A stretch of 40,008 nucleotides of DNA from an uncultured Muribaculaceae bacterium (GCA_910587925.1 CAJUOC010000025.1:1-40008), one strand, 5' to 3'. Positions 26,273-35,460 are shown, numbered from the stretch's first letter. Notes: a model not told the origin generated them from the letters alone. Program-made: numbers and translations.

Positions 26273-27763
26273 ATGAAGCGAAATCTTGCAAGCCTCCCGG
26301 TCGCAGTGGCCCTTTTTGCCGCCGTAGCCGCCTGCAATTCATCTACATATCAGACGGTTGAGGACACAGCCTCGGCTGCCGTGGTAAAGACATTCTCGCT
26401 GGCCGAGGACGACAGCGTCATGGCCGGTCTCGACAATGTATTCTTTTCCATCGACCTTATCAAGGGGCTCATATTCAACGCCGACTCGCTCCCCGTGGGT
26501 ACCAAGGTCACCTGCCTCCAGCCCGAGATCACCACTCTCGAGGGCGCATCCCACATCGAGCTGACCATGAAGCGCGCCGGCCGCTCAGACACCACCATAG
26601 TGTATACGGGCAGCGCGGCCGACACGGTCGACTTCAGCAGCCCGGTGGCTCTCAAGGTGGTATCGCCCGACGGCGTCACCTCACGCACATACACGGTGAG
26701 CGTCAACGTACACCGCATGGAGCCCGACTCGCTCCACTGGGGCGACGACACTCCCGCGATGCCGATGCCAACCGACATCAATACCCCGCAGCGCCAGCGC
26801 TCGGCCCGCACCGCCGACCGCCTCTACACCGTCACCGGCACCGACGGCTCGCCCGCCATCTGCCTGGCCTGGTATGAGGGCATCGGCGACATGGGATACG
26901 ACTACCTCAGCGACATGCCTCTCCACAAGGAGGCCGTCACGCTGCCCTTCGCGCCCCGTATCGGCACATTCACCGCCCAGGCCGAGATGAGCAATCTCTA
27001 CATGCTCGACACCGACGGCGCCCTCTGGGCCAGCTCCGATGGCCGCTCCTGGAACAAGGGCATCCAGCGCTGGACCGAAATCATCGGCGCATACCGCACA
27101 CAGCTGCTGGGCATAGCCCGCGCAGCCGACGGCTCATATACCATCGAGATGACCGGCGGCTTCGCCACACCGGCACCGGCCGGCTTCCCGGTGAGCGGCT
27201 TCTCGATGCCCCATACATACTCCTTCCCCATGAGCGAGTATCCCCAGCTGCTCATCACCGGCGGCCGCACCGCCGACGGCAAACTCACCTCCCACACCTG
27301 GGGCTACGACGGCCACACATGGGCACGCATCTCCAAGACATCCATCCCCATGGCCCTCGAGGGCATGGCCATCGCCCCCTATTATGAATATGTGGGCACG
27401 GCCGGCCTCACCAAGCCGCAGCAGAGCGCTCTGATAGCATTCGGCGGCCGCGACGCCGCCGGCAAGCTCAACACGGTGACATACGTATCGACCGACTACG
27501 GCTTCAACTGGCGCACGGCCGACGACTGTCTCCAGCTGCCCGCCGCCATACCCGCCATGCAGTATGCCCAGGCATTTGTGCTCACCACCGAGATGCGCGC
27601 CTCGATACTGCCCGCCTCGCTGCGCAGCCGCATATCGAGCCCCATCGAGTCGTGGCCCTGCCCCTACATATATTTATATGGCGGCTACGACGCAGCCTCG
27701 CGCCCGGTGCCGTCGATATGGCGCGGCGTGATAAACCGTCTGTCGTTCAAGCCCATCGTCTGA
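26273..27763 (+). CDS. Lipoprotein, DUF6242-like
   Basis: 496 residues from the ATG at 26273, chosen because it starts the signal peptide MKRNLASLPVAVALFAAVAAC with lipobox VAAC (C21). The upstream ATG at 26207 precedes the promoter. A beta-rich N-terminal domain (about 40-160) ends in the TYTVSVNVH pattern seen in bacterial Ig or cadherin-like modules. The rest has kelch-like repeats: LYMLDTDGALWASSDGRSW, LLITGGRTADGKLTSHTW and ALIAFGGRDAAGKLNTVTYV, suggesting a beta-propeller. This is the layout of the Bacteroidetes DUF6242 family, whose function is unknown. Four bases separate it from the next gene, heading the uppS-bamA run. Family name is from memory and moderately sure. Confidence 0.75.
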   Translation: MKRNLASLPVAVALFAAVAACNSSTYQTVEDTASAAVVKTFSLAEDDSVMAGLDNVFFSIDLIKGLIFNADSLPVGTKVTCLQPEITTLEGASHIELTMKRAGRSDTTIVYTGSAADTVDFSSPVALKVVSPDGVTSRTYTVSVNVHRMEPDSLHWGDDTPAMPMPTDINTPQRQRSARTADRLYTVTGTDGSPAICLAWYEGIGDMGYDYLSDMPLHKEAVTLPFAPRIGTFTAQAEMSNLYMLDTDGALWASSDGRSWNKGIQRWTEIIGAYRTQLLGIARAADGSYTIEMTGGFATPAPAGFPVSGFSMPHTYSFPMSEYPQLLITGGRTADGKLTSHTWGYDGHTWARISKTSIPMALEGMAIAPYYEYVGTAGLTKPQQSALIAFGGRDAAGKLNTVTYVSTDYGFNWRTADDCLQLPAAIPAMQYAQAFVLTTEMRASILPASLRSRISSPIESWPCPYIYLYGGYDAASRPVPSIWRGVINRLSFKPIV

Positions 27764-27767
27764 GAGC

Positions 27768-28454
27768 ATGACCCTGCGCCGCTTCATATCCTGCCTGGCT
27801 GTAGTCCTGGGCACCGCCCTCGGGGCCGGCGCCCAAGACGCCATAGCGCCGTATAAATTCGACATCGGCGTGTCGCTGGGCCTGAGCGGATACATCGGCG
27901 AGGCCAACTCGTCCAATCCCCTGGCACACCCCGGCTTCACAGCCGACGCCGGCATGAGATACATCCTCGACACACGCTGGGCATTCCGTGCCGCCATATC
28001 CACCATGGGCCTCAAGGGCAACACGGCAGATATGAAAGACGTGCTGCCCGATGCCGCCGAGTACTCATTTACATCGACCGTGTGGGACCTGGGCGTGCGA
28101 TGCGAGTTCAACTTTTTCAACTACGGCATCGGCGAGAGCTACAAGCGCCTGCGCCGCTGGACCCTCTACCTCTCGCTCGGCCTCGGAGTGGCAATGGCCT
28201 CGGCCGACGGCCACACCACCGTAGCCCCCACCCTGCCCATGGCATTCGGCTTCAAGTTCAAGCCCCGCGAGCGATGGAATCTCTGGGCCGAGTTCTCGAT
28301 GACAAAAGTATTCTCCGACAAGGTCGACGGCCTCTGGGAGCTCAACCATATCAAGACTGATTTTTACAAAAATACCGACTGGTTTTCGCGCCTGGCCATA
28401 GGAGTGTCCTACGAGTTTGGCCGCCGCTGCGAGACCTGCCACTATGTAGACTGA
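27768..28454 (+). CDS. DUF6089 family outer-membrane beta-barrel protein
   Basis: 228 residues. The signal peptide ends at LGTALGAGAQ. The mature part is built of amphipathic strands alternating with short turns (FDIGVSLGLSGYIGEAN, WTLYLSLGLGVAMASADG, FSRLAIGVSYEFG), typical of an 8-10 strand barrel. In Bacteroidetes, DUF6089 proteins regularly stand immediately before uppS and bamA, as here. The exact role is unknown, but the conserved position suggests a link to envelope assembly. Two cysteines near the C-terminus (CETC) are unusual for a barrel protein and could form a disulfide. Confidence 0.8.
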   Translation: MTLRRFISCLAVVLGTALGAGAQDAIAPYKFDIGVSLGLSGYIGEANSSNPLAHPGFTADAGMRYILDTRWAFRAAISTMGLKGNTADMKDVLPDAAEYSFTSTVWDLGVRCEFNFFNYGIGESYKRLRRWTLYLSLGLGVAMASADGHTTVAPTLPMAFGFKFKPRERWNLWAEFSMTKVFSDKVDGLWELNHIKTDFYKNTDWFSRLAIGVSYEFGRRCETCHYVD

Positions 28455-28467
28455 CCCACACGACGAC

Positions 28468-29220
28468 ATGAGCGAAAGCGTACAGACACCCCCTGCAGGC
28501 ATCCCGGCCCACGTGGCCATCATCATGGACGGCAACGGCCGCTGGGCCACCGCCCGCGGCATGGAGCGCTCGGCCGGCCACGTCGAGGGCGTCAACACTG
28601 TGCGCCGCATCACCGAGGCCGCCTCGGAGATGGGCGTGCGCTTCCTCACCCTCTATACCTTCTCTACCGAAAACTGGCAGCGCCCCCGCGCCGAGGTCGA
28701 CGCCCTGATGGATCTCATCGTGGTGGCCATCGAGCGCGAGACCCCCGACCTGCTCCGCAACAATGTGCGCCTGCGCATGATCGGCGACATCGACCGCATG
28801 CCCCCCGGCGCCCGCGAGCGCCTCGAGCAGTGCATCGCCACCACCGCCCACTGCACCGGTCTCACACTGGTGCTCGCCCTGAGCTACTCGGCCCGCTGGG
28901 ATATCGTCAACGCCGCCCGCACCCTGGCCATCGACGCCGCAGCCGGCAATCTCGACCCCGAGACCCTCGACGCCGACGCCCTCGCCTCTCGCCTCAGCAC
29001 GGCATTCATGCCCGACCCCGACCTGCTCATACGCACCGGCGGCGACATGCGCCTCAGCAATTACCTGCTCTGGGAGATAGCATACTCCGAAATCTTCGTC
29101 ACACCCACATACTGGCCCGACTTCAACAAAGCCGACTTTGCCCGGGCCATCGCCGAGTACAGCGGCCGCCAGCGCCGATTCGGGCTCACCGGCGAGCAAG
29201 TAACGTCATCAAAGAAGTAA
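28468..29220 (+). CDS. uppS: Isoprenyl transferase (undecaprenyl diphosphate synthase)
   Basis: 250 residues. It extends farnesyl diphosphate with isopentenyl units to make the C55 carrier lipid for peptidoglycan and surface polysaccharides. MDGNGRWA starts at residue 20 with catalytic D21; FSTENWQRP and the RTGGDMRLSNYLLWE block carry the diphosphate-binding arginines. The latter reads GGD where SGE is common, a conservative change. It lies 13 bp after the DUF6089 gene and 2 bp before the bamA start. The product feeds the sugar transferase at 6554-7906. Confidence 0.96.
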   Translation: MSESVQTPPAGIPAHVAIIMDGNGRWATARGMERSAGHVEGVNTVRRITEAASEMGVRFLTLYTFSTENWQRPRAEVDALMDLIVVAIERETPDLLRNNVRLRMIGDIDRMPPGARERLEQCIATTAHCTGLTLVLALSYSARWDIVNAARTLAIDAAAGNLDPETLDADALASRLSTAFMPDPDLLIRTGGDMRLSNYLLWEIAYSEIFVTPTYWPDFNKADFARAIAEYSGRQRRFGLTGEQVTSSKK

Positions 29221-29222
29221 TC

Positions 29223-31883
29223 ATGACCCATCATATTATGCGCCACCATCTGATTATCGCCATACTCGCGCTGCTCGTGTGCGCCGCCCTGCCTGCCGGG
29301 GCGCAGACACCCGCCGCCGCGGCCGACACCATATACAATCCGCCGGTAGTGTACACCTCCATGCCACGCACATACGAGATTGCCGGCATCGAGGTCAAGG
29401 GCGCCCCCAACTACGACGACGACATCATCCTGGGATACGCCGGCCTCAAGACCGGCGACCGAGTCACCATACCCGGCGACGACATCACCAACGCCGCCAA
29501 GCGACTGATGCGCCAGGGGCTGTTCCAGCAGGCACAGTTCCGCCTGGAAAAGACGGTCGGCGACCGCGCGTGGCTCTCGCTCAACCTGCGCACACAGCCC
29601 CGCATATCACAGGTCAACTACAATGGCATGCGCAAAGGCGAGGCCAACGAGCTCCAGGAGCGCCTCAATCTCATGAAGGGCAACCAGATTACCCAGAATA
29701 TCATCAACCGCGCCGAGGCAATCGTGCAGAAATTCTTCGGCGACAAAGGCTTCAACAACGCCCGCGTCAACATCAACCTCCACGAAGACCTCTCGGCACC
29801 GGGCGAGATGATTGTCGACATCAACGTCGACAAGCGCGACAAAATCAAGGTACACAAGATATACATCTCGGGCAATGAGGTGCTCACCGACCGCCAGCTC
29901 AAGCGCGCCATCAAGAAGACCAACGAAAACGGCGACCTGCTCAACCTCTTCCGCCAGAAAAAATTTGTGCGCTCCGACTACGAAGACGACCTCAACCGCA
30001 TCATCGCCAAGTACAACGAGAAGGGCTACCGCGACGCACGCATCGTGGCCGACTCCGTGGTAAATTACTCCGACAACCGCGTCGACGTGTACATCGACGT
30101 CGACGAGGGCCGCCAGTACTTCATCAAAGACATATCATGGACGGGCAACACGCTGTATCCCAGCGACGTGCTCGACCAATTCCTCGGCATGAAGCCCGGC
30201 GACGTATACAATCAGACCCAGATGAACAAGCGCCTGAGCGAAGACGAAGACGCCGTGGCCAACCTATACATGGACCGCGGCTACCTCTTCTACAATCTCG
30301 TGCCCATCGAGCGCGAGGTCACCGGCGACAGCGTCGCCCTGGAGATGCGCATCATCGAGGGCCCACAGGCGCGCATCAACAATGTGATAATCAACGGCAA
30401 CGACCGCCTCTACGAGAAGGTCATCCGCCGCGAGCTGCGTGTGCGCCCCGGCGACCTCTTCAGCAAGAGCGACCTGATGCGCTCGGCCCGCGAAATCGCC
30501 CAGACCGGCCACTTCGACCCCGAGCACATGGACATACGTCCCGAGCCCAACGAGGAAAACGGCACCGTCGACATCGTATTTGGACTCGAGTCGAAAGCCA
30601 ACGACCAGATTGAATTCTCGATGGGCTGGGGCCAGACCGGCATCATCGGCAAGCTCTCGCTCAAGTTTACCAACTTCTCCATCAAAAACCTCCTCTATCC
30701 CTCAACTTACAAGGGCCTCATACCCCAGGGCGAGGGACAGACTTTCACCATCTCGGCACAGACCAACGCCCGCTACTACCAGGCATACAGCATATCGTTT
30801 CTCGACCCGTGGTTTGGCGGCAAGCGCCCCAACTCGCTCAGCGTGTCGGCATACTACTCGCGCCAGACCGGCGTCAACTCGTCGTACTACAACTCCCGCT
30901 ACATGAACAGCGGCTACTACGGGTACGGATACGGCGGCTATGGCTATGGCTACGGCAACAACTACTACAACGACTACTACCAAAACTCCTACCAGGCATC
31001 ATACGACCCCAACAAGGTGCTCCAGATGGTGGGCGTCAACGTAGGCTTCGGCAAACGCCTCAACTGGCCCGACGACTACTTCACCTTCACCGCCGAGCTC
31101 GGCTACAACTGGTATTACCTCAAAAACTGGGACTACCTCTACTACATGCGCAACGGCACATCGAACGCCCTCGTATTCGGCCTCACGCTGGCGCGCAACT
31201 CCATCGACAACCCCCTGTATACCCGCTCGGGCTCGCAATTCTCACTGAGCTTCAACTTCACCCCGCCCGCCCAGTGGTTTACCGGCAAGCGCGACTGGCG
31301 CAAGCTCTCCGAGCAAAACACCACCGAGAGCAAGAAACAGCTCTACCAGTGGATCGAGTACTGGAAACTCCGCTTCAAATCGCGCACATACACCCCGCTG
31401 GCCAATGCCGACGGCACCTGGACCCCCGTGCTGATGACCCGCGCCGACTTCGGCCTGCTCGGCTCGTACAATAAGTACCTCAAGTCGCCCTTCGAGACAT
31501 TCTACGTCGGCGGCGACGGCATGTCGGGCTCTTACACATACGCATCCGAGACCATCGCCCTGCGCGGCTACGACAACGGCATCCTCACCCCCTGGGGCCG
31601 CGACGGCTACGCTTACACCCGCCTGGGCGTCGAGCTCCACTTCCCCCTCATGCTCCAGGCCTCGACCACCATCTACGCCCTGGCATTCCTCGAGGGCGGC
31701 AACGCGTGGACATCGGTGAGCGACTTCAACCCCTTCAGCATGAAACGCTCCGCCGGCGCCGGTGTGCGTATCTTCCTGCCCATGGTGGGCATGATGGGTA
31801 TCGACTGGGCATACGGCTTCGACATCGTCGACGGCTCGCGCGGCGGCTCTCACTTCCACTTCGTGCTCGGACAGGAGTTCTAA
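29223..31883 (+). CDS. bamA: Outer-membrane assembly factor BamA
   Basis: 886 residues from the ATG at 29223; MRHH at 29238 is an alternative start. A signal peptide is followed by about five POTRA domains (to roughly residue 450; for example IKVHKIYISGNEVLTDRQLK and ARINNVIINGNDRLYEK), then a 16-strand barrel ending in GQEF with terminal phenylalanine. It folds and inserts outer-membrane proteins. A Tyr/Gly/Asn-rich segment (about 560-592, bases 30900-31000) sits in what should be a surface loop. A characteristic RGYDNG (VRGY-like) motif near residue 780 matches the barrel-lumen loop 6. It is cotranscribed with uppS upstream and two skp genes downstream (46-bp gap). Confidence 0.96.
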   Translation: MTHHIMRHHLIIAILALLVCAALPAGAQTPAAAADTIYNPPVVYTSMPRTYEIAGIEVKGAPNYDDDIILGYAGLKTGDRVTIPGDDITNAAKRLMRQGLFQQAQFRLEKTVGDRAWLSLNLRTQPRISQVNYNGMRKGEANELQERLNLMKGNQITQNIINRAEAIVQKFFGDKGFNNARVNINLHEDLSAPGEMIVDINVDKRDKIKVHKIYISGNEVLTDRQLKRAIKKTNENGDLLNLFRQKKFVRSDYEDDLNRIIAKYNEKGYRDARIVADSVVNYSDNRVDVYIDVDEGRQYFIKDISWTGNTLYPSDVLDQFLGMKPGDVYNQTQMNKRLSEDEDAVANLYMDRGYLFYNLVPIEREVTGDSVALEMRIIEGPQARINNVIINGNDRLYEKVIRRELRVRPGDLFSKSDLMRSAREIAQTGHFDPEHMDIRPEPNEENGTVDIVFGLESKANDQIEFSMGWGQTGIIGKLSLKFTNFSIKNLLYPSTYKGLIPQGEGQTFTISAQTNARYYQAYSISFLDPWFGGKRPNSLSVSAYYSRQTGVNSSYYNSRYMNSGYYGYGYGGYGYGYGNNYYNDYYQNSYQASYDPNKVLQMVGVNVGFGKRLNWPDDYFTFTAELGYNWYYLKNWDYLYYMRNGTSNALVFGLTLARNSIDNPLYTRSGSQFSLSFNFTPPAQWFTGKRDWRKLSEQNTTESKKQLYQWIEYWKLRFKSRTYTPLANADGTWTPVLMTRADFGLLGSYNKYLKSPFETFYVGGDGMSGSYTYASETIALRGYDNGILTPWGRDGYAYTRLGVELHFPLMLQASTTIYALAFLEGGNAWTSVSDFNPFSMKRSAGAGVRIFLPMVGMMGIDWAYGFDIVDGSRGGSHFHFVLGQEF

Positions 31884-31929
31884 ACCTTTCACCCTTACAG
31901 TTGTCTTAATAAATAAAGACATCCCGCAA

Positions 31930-32445
31930 ATGAAAAAGACAGCACTCATCCTCATCATGCTCATCGCCGCAGCAGCCGGCGCCGCAGCACAGAAATTCGC
32001 CATGGTCGACATGGAATACATCATGCGCAACGTACCCGCATACGAGATGGCCGGTGAGCAGCTCAACCAGCTCTCCCTGCGCTGGCAGCGCGAGGTGGAG
32101 GCCGTCGGCAAGGAAGCGGAGACCATGTATCAGAATTTCCTGGCCGACAAAGTATTTCTCACCGACGACCAGGTGAAAAAGCGCGAGGAAGCCATCGTCG
32201 CAAAAGAAAAAGAGGCCACCGACCTGCGATACAAATACTTCGGCCCCGAGGGCGAGCTCTACAAAAAGCGCATCACCCTGCTCAAGCCCATACAGGACGA
32301 GGTCTACAACGCCATCAAGAAAGTGGCGTCGCAGCGCGGCTACCAGGCCGTGTTTGACCGCGCCTCATCATCAGAGATTATTTACGCGTCGCCCACCATC
32401 GACGTCAGCAACGAAGTGCTCAACACTCTCGGATACAGCAAATAA
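31930..32445 (+). CDS. OmpH/Skp family periplasmic chaperone, copy 1
   Basis: 171 residues with signal peptide MKKTALILIMLIAAAAGAAA, then the opening strand KFAMVDMEYIMRNVP and a long charged helical hairpin (about 45-125; LNQLSLRWQREVEAVGKEAE). This is the tentacle layout of Skp, which holds unfolded outer-membrane proteins for BamA. ASSSEIIYASPTIDVSNEV at the C-terminus matches the family. The 46-bp gap after bamA holds a weak hairpin (31902-31921). Confidence 0.92.
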   Translation: MKKTALILIMLIAAAAGAAAQKFAMVDMEYIMRNVPAYEMAGEQLNQLSLRWQREVEAVGKEAETMYQNFLADKVFLTDDQVKKREEAIVAKEKEATDLRYKYFGPEGELYKKRITLLKPIQDEVYNAIKKVASQRGYQAVFDRASSSEIIYASPTIDVSNEVLNTLGYSK

Positions 32446-32474
32446 CAACAATCAATACATATCTGACCGTAATC

Positions 32475-32981
32475 ATGATTAAGAAAATTCTCCTGGCTCT
32501 GGCAGTGGCCCTCCCCATGACTGCCGCCGCACAGAAATTCGGCACCGTACAGCTCGACGCAGTATTCACCGCCATGCCCGAATCGACCGAGATGCAAAAC
32601 ACCCTCTCCGAGGCCAGCAAGAAGTACGAGACCGAGTTCCAGAAGCTCCAGGAAGAAGTCAACAAGCTCTACGCCGACTTCCAGACCATCCAGAACGACA
32701 CCACCACCCCCGACGCCATCAAGGAGCGCCGCATGCAGGAAATCCAGGACAAGGCCGGCAAGGTCGAGCAGTTCCGCCAGACCGCATCGCAGGATCTCCA
32801 GCGCCAGCAGGAGCAGCTCATGGCTCCCATCCAGGCCAAGATTAATGAAGCCGTGAAGGCCGTAGGCACCGAAGGCGGCTACACCTTCATCTTCCCCCAG
32901 GAGCCCGCCCTCATCCTCTTCCAGGGCAGCACCGTCACCGACGTGACCCCCGCCGTCAAAGCCAAGCTCGGCCTGAAATAA
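32475..32981 (+). CDS. OmpH/Skp family periplasmic chaperone, copy 2
   Basis: 168 residues with a signal peptide ending near ALPMTAAAQ, then KFGTVQLDAVFTAMPE and a helical hairpin (about 45-125) rich in Glu, Gln and Lys. It is clearly related to the gene before it but well diverged, so an old duplication; adjacent pairs after bamA are usual in Bacteroidetes. Skp works as a trimer, so mixed trimers with copy 1 are possible. 29 bp separate the genes, and a terminator follows. Confidence 0.92.
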   Translation: MIKKILLALAVALPMTAAAQKFGTVQLDAVFTAMPESTEMQNTLSEASKKYETEFQKLQEEVNKLYADFQTIQNDTTTPDAIKERRMQEIQDKAGKVEQFRQTASQDLQRQQEQLMAPIQAKINEAVKAVGTEGGYTFIFPQEPALILFQGSTVTDVTPAVKAKLGLK

Positions 32982-33006
32982 TCACCGCTCCCCCACACCC
33001 CACACA

Positions 33007-33034
33007 AGGGCCGCCCCGCCGGGCGGCCCTTCTT
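33007..33034 (+). terminator. Terminator of the bamA-skp run
   Basis: 10-bp stem AGGGCCGCCC (33007-33016) / GGGCGGCCCT (33021-33030), 4-nt loop, followed by TCTT. Confidence 0.75.
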
Positions 33035-33046
33035 CGTCGCCCGCCC

Positions 33047-33421
33047 ATGCAACACCCCGCCGCCCCTCCAATCAGAAAATATCCGCGCGCACCATTTCAT
33101 GATTACAATTGCGGATTGTATTTCATCACCGTATGCACCAAAAGCCGCGAGCACCACTTCGGCGAGATAACCGATGCCACGATGCACCTCACCGACATCG
33201 GCCGAGTACTGCAAGACAATCTCGAGGCCATATCCACCCACTACCCCGACGTACAAATCCCCCTGTACGTGGTCATGCCCAATCATTTCCATGCGATAAT
33301 CGCCGTAACGGAAACCGCCGCAACGGAAACCGCCCCATCGGAAACCGCCGTAGGGTCGCTGACGCGGTCGCCACAGGCACCATACGCCACCATAATATGG
33401 GGCGGGCGGGGCGCGTTATAA
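33047..33421 (+). pseudogene. Truncated REP-associated tyrosine transposase (RAYT, Y1/HUH family)
   Basis: 124 codons. Family marks are HDYNCGLYFITVCTKSREHHFG (residues 18-39, in two strands) and the HUH metal motif in MPNHFHAII (H80 and H82). Normal RAYTs run to about 180 residues or more; here the reading frame ends soon after a three-fold repeat of GGAAACCGCC (33308-33350, translating to T/S-E-T-A units). The downstream helix with the catalytic tyrosine is missing, and no continuation was found in other frames. It sits between the skp terminator and the coaX promoter. Base use is less GC-rich than its neighbours, suggesting transfer. Inactive as a strand-cleaving enzyme unless helped by a full copy elsewhere. 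Confidence 0.85.
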
Positions 33422-33441
33422 TCTGTTAATTTTGCGCGAAT

Positions 33442-33473
33442 TTTGGCCGCGTTGCGGGGATTTTGTAAATTTG
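33442..33473 (+). promoter_or_regulatory. coaX promoter, canonical Bacteroidetes type
   Basis: TTTG (33442-33445), 20 nt, TAAATTTG (33466-33473): exact matches to both elements. The ATG at 33482 is only 8 nt after the -7 box, so the leader is at most a few bases. A second TAATTTTG occurs at 33427-33434. Confidence 0.75.
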
Positions 33474-33481
33474 CCGACGGT

Positions 33482-34213
33482 ATGGATACCAGGCTTACAA
33501 TCGACGAGGGAAACTCCTCGACTAAAGCGGCGCTGTGGCATGGCGATGTCATGGCCGCTGTGCGCTCTTACGCATCGCTCGACGCGGCTCTGGCCGACCT
33601 TGCCGCCTCGTGCGGCTGTCGGGCCGACGCGCTGATATTCTGCTCGGTATGCCGCCGCGACAGCGATGAGCTGCGCGCCCGTCTCGCTCCGCTCGCGCGG
33701 CGCGTGATGGTATTGTCGGCCTCCATGCCTCTCCCCCTCGAAATCACTTACCGCACACCCGCCACCCTGGGCGCCGACCGCATCGCGGCCGCCGTGGGAG
33801 CCGCCACCATACACCCCGGCCGCACGTGCCTGGTGGTCGACATGGGCACCGCCATCACATACGATGTGGTGAGTGCCGACGGCCGTTATCTCGGAGGCAA
33901 CATCGCCCCGGGTATATTTGTGCGCCTCGAGGCGCTCGAGCACTTCACATCGGCCCTGCCCCTGGTGGAGACCGACGGCGACGTGCCCCGCTGGGGATAC
34001 GACACCGAGACCGCCCTGCGCGCCGGAGCCATCCGCGGCGTGGTGGGCGAGCTGCAGTACTACCGCCACTGCCTGTCGACCGACGCCGCAGTGGTGCTCA
34101 CCGGCGGAAGCGCCGACCTCATCACAGACCTCATCACCACGCCGGTCACCGTGGAGCCCAACCTGGTGCTTATCGGCCTCAACCGTATAATCAACTATAA
34201 TGAAGAAATTTAG
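33482..34213 (+). CDS. coaX: Type III pantothenate kinase
   Basis: 243 residues from the ATG at 33482; an in-frame ATG at 33443 lies upstream of the -7 box. It performs the first step of coenzyme A synthesis. The ASKHA-fold phosphate motif DEGNSSTK covers residues 8-15 (usually DxGNTxxK), TLGADRIAA provides the pantothenate loop with catalytic aspartate, and VVDMGTAITYD follows. Slightly short for the family but complete. The stop overlaps the next gene by 14 bp, indicating coupling to the envelope genes behind it. Confidence 0.95.
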   Translation: MDTRLTIDEGNSSTKAALWHGDVMAAVRSYASLDAALADLAASCGCRADALIFCSVCRRDSDELRARLAPLARRVMVLSASMPLPLEITYRTPATLGADRIAAAVGAATIHPGRTCLVVDMGTAITYDVVSADGRYLGGNIAPGIFVRLEALEHFTSALPLVETDGDVPRWGYDTETALRAGAIRGVVGELQYYRHCLSTDAAVVLTGGSADLITDLITTPVTVEPNLVLIGLNRIINYNEEI

Positions 34214-35438
34214 CATAGCCCTGCTCCTCGCCGTATTCACGACCGTAGGACTCGCCGCCCAAAACGGCACACTCACCCCATACTCCCGCTACGGATACGG
34301 CATACTGAGCGACAATGCCTCGGCCGCGCAGCAGGCTATGGGCGGCATCGGCTACGGCATGAACTCCGGCCGGCAGATCAACGTGATGAACCCCGCCTCG
34401 TATGCCCGCGTCGACTCGCTCACGTTTCTCTTCGACATGGGCCTCAACTTCACCAACCTCTGGACATCGGAGACAGTCGACGACACCCGCCACTCCGAGG
34501 TGAAGCAGGGCGGCGGCCTGGGATACGTCACCATGCAGTTTCCGCTGAGCAAGCGCCTGGGCATGTCGGTGGGCCTGCTGCCCTTCTCGTCGGTGGGCTA
34601 CGCATTCGGCAACAAGATTGAGCACGGCTTCGCCTCGCGCCAAGGCTCGGGCAGCATCAACCAGCTCTACGCCGGCCTGGGCGCCAAGCTCTTCAAGGGC
34701 TTCAACTTAGGTGTCAACGTGGCATACCTCTTCGGCACCACCATCAACGACACTTACGCCATCACCTCCACCGGCTCGACAGGCCTGTACGAGCGCGAGA
34801 TGCGCGTGCGCGACTTCCGCGTCAACATCGGCGCGCAGTACACCGTGGGCATCGGCGCCGACGCCCTCACCCTCGGCCTGGTGTACACCCCGGCCAAGAA
34901 GCTCCTCGGCACCACCCGCACCATATTCTACGACACCTCGGCCGACGCCAACCGCGAGCCGGCCGAGACCGACAAGTACGACCTGGGCGACCGCTACCGC
35001 CTGCCCGACACCTGGGGCGCCGGCATCAACTACATGTGGCGCGAGCGCCTCATGGTCGAGGCCGACTTCACATACCAGCCCTGGGCCGGCTGCATCTACG
35101 ACGGCGCCAAAGACCAGCTCGCCGACCGCTGGAAAGTGGCCGTCGGCGCACAGTACCAGCCCTCGCCCCGCGGCAGCTACCTGCGCCGCACACAGTATCG
35201 CGTGGGCGGATTCTACGACCGCGACTATCTGGTAATCCGCGGCAACAACGTGCGCGAATACGGCGCATCGGTCGGCATCGGCCTGCCCATGCCCGGCTTC
35301 AAGACCGTGGTGAGCCTCGGCGTGGGCTGGCTCCACCGCCAGGCATATCCCACCGCCCTCATCAAGGAGGACTACCTCAATGTGACCCTCGGAATCAACT
35401 TCAACGAGATGTGGTTCCGCAAAAACAAGATTTACTAA
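34200..35438 (+). CDS. Outer-membrane beta-barrel protein, FadL/OmpP1-like
   Basis: 412 residues, signal peptide MKKFSIALLLAVFTTVGLAAQ. The mature start TLTPYSRYGYGILSD and the NVMNPASYARVDSLTFLFDMG segment resemble FadL-type proteins of Bacteroidetes (NPA motif near the N-terminus). Many alternating strands run to the C-terminus, ending NEMWFRKNKIY. FadL relatives import hydrophobic molecules; the substrate here is unknown. It overlaps coaX by 14 bp and precedes lptC by 22 bp. The coaX-OMP-lptC-CNNM order recurs in Bacteroidales. Confidence 0.8.
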   Translation: MKKFSIALLLAVFTTVGLAAQNGTLTPYSRYGYGILSDNASAAQQAMGGIGYGMNSGRQINVMNPASYARVDSLTFLFDMGLNFTNLWTSETVDDTRHSEVKQGGGLGYVTMQFPLSKRLGMSVGLLPFSSVGYAFGNKIEHGFASRQGSGSINQLYAGLGAKLFKGFNLGVNVAYLFGTTINDTYAITSTGSTGLYEREMRVRDFRVNIGAQYTVGIGADALTLGLVYTPAKKLLGTTRTIFYDTSADANREPAETDKYDLGDRYRLPDTWGAGINYMWRERLMVEADFTYQPWAGCIYDGAKDQLADRWKVAVGAQYQPSPRGSYLRRTQYRVGGFYDRDYLVIRGNNVREYGASVGIGLPMPGFKTVVSLGVGWLHRQAYPTALIKEDYLNVTLGINFNEMWFRKNKIY

Positions 35439-35460
35439 TCCCCCGCCGTCCGAGCCGCCG

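Noticed and set aside
28830..29222. N-terminal extension of BamA
   Set aside because: It overlaps uppS out of frame and is Arg/His/Pro-rich; a signal peptide begins at 29223.
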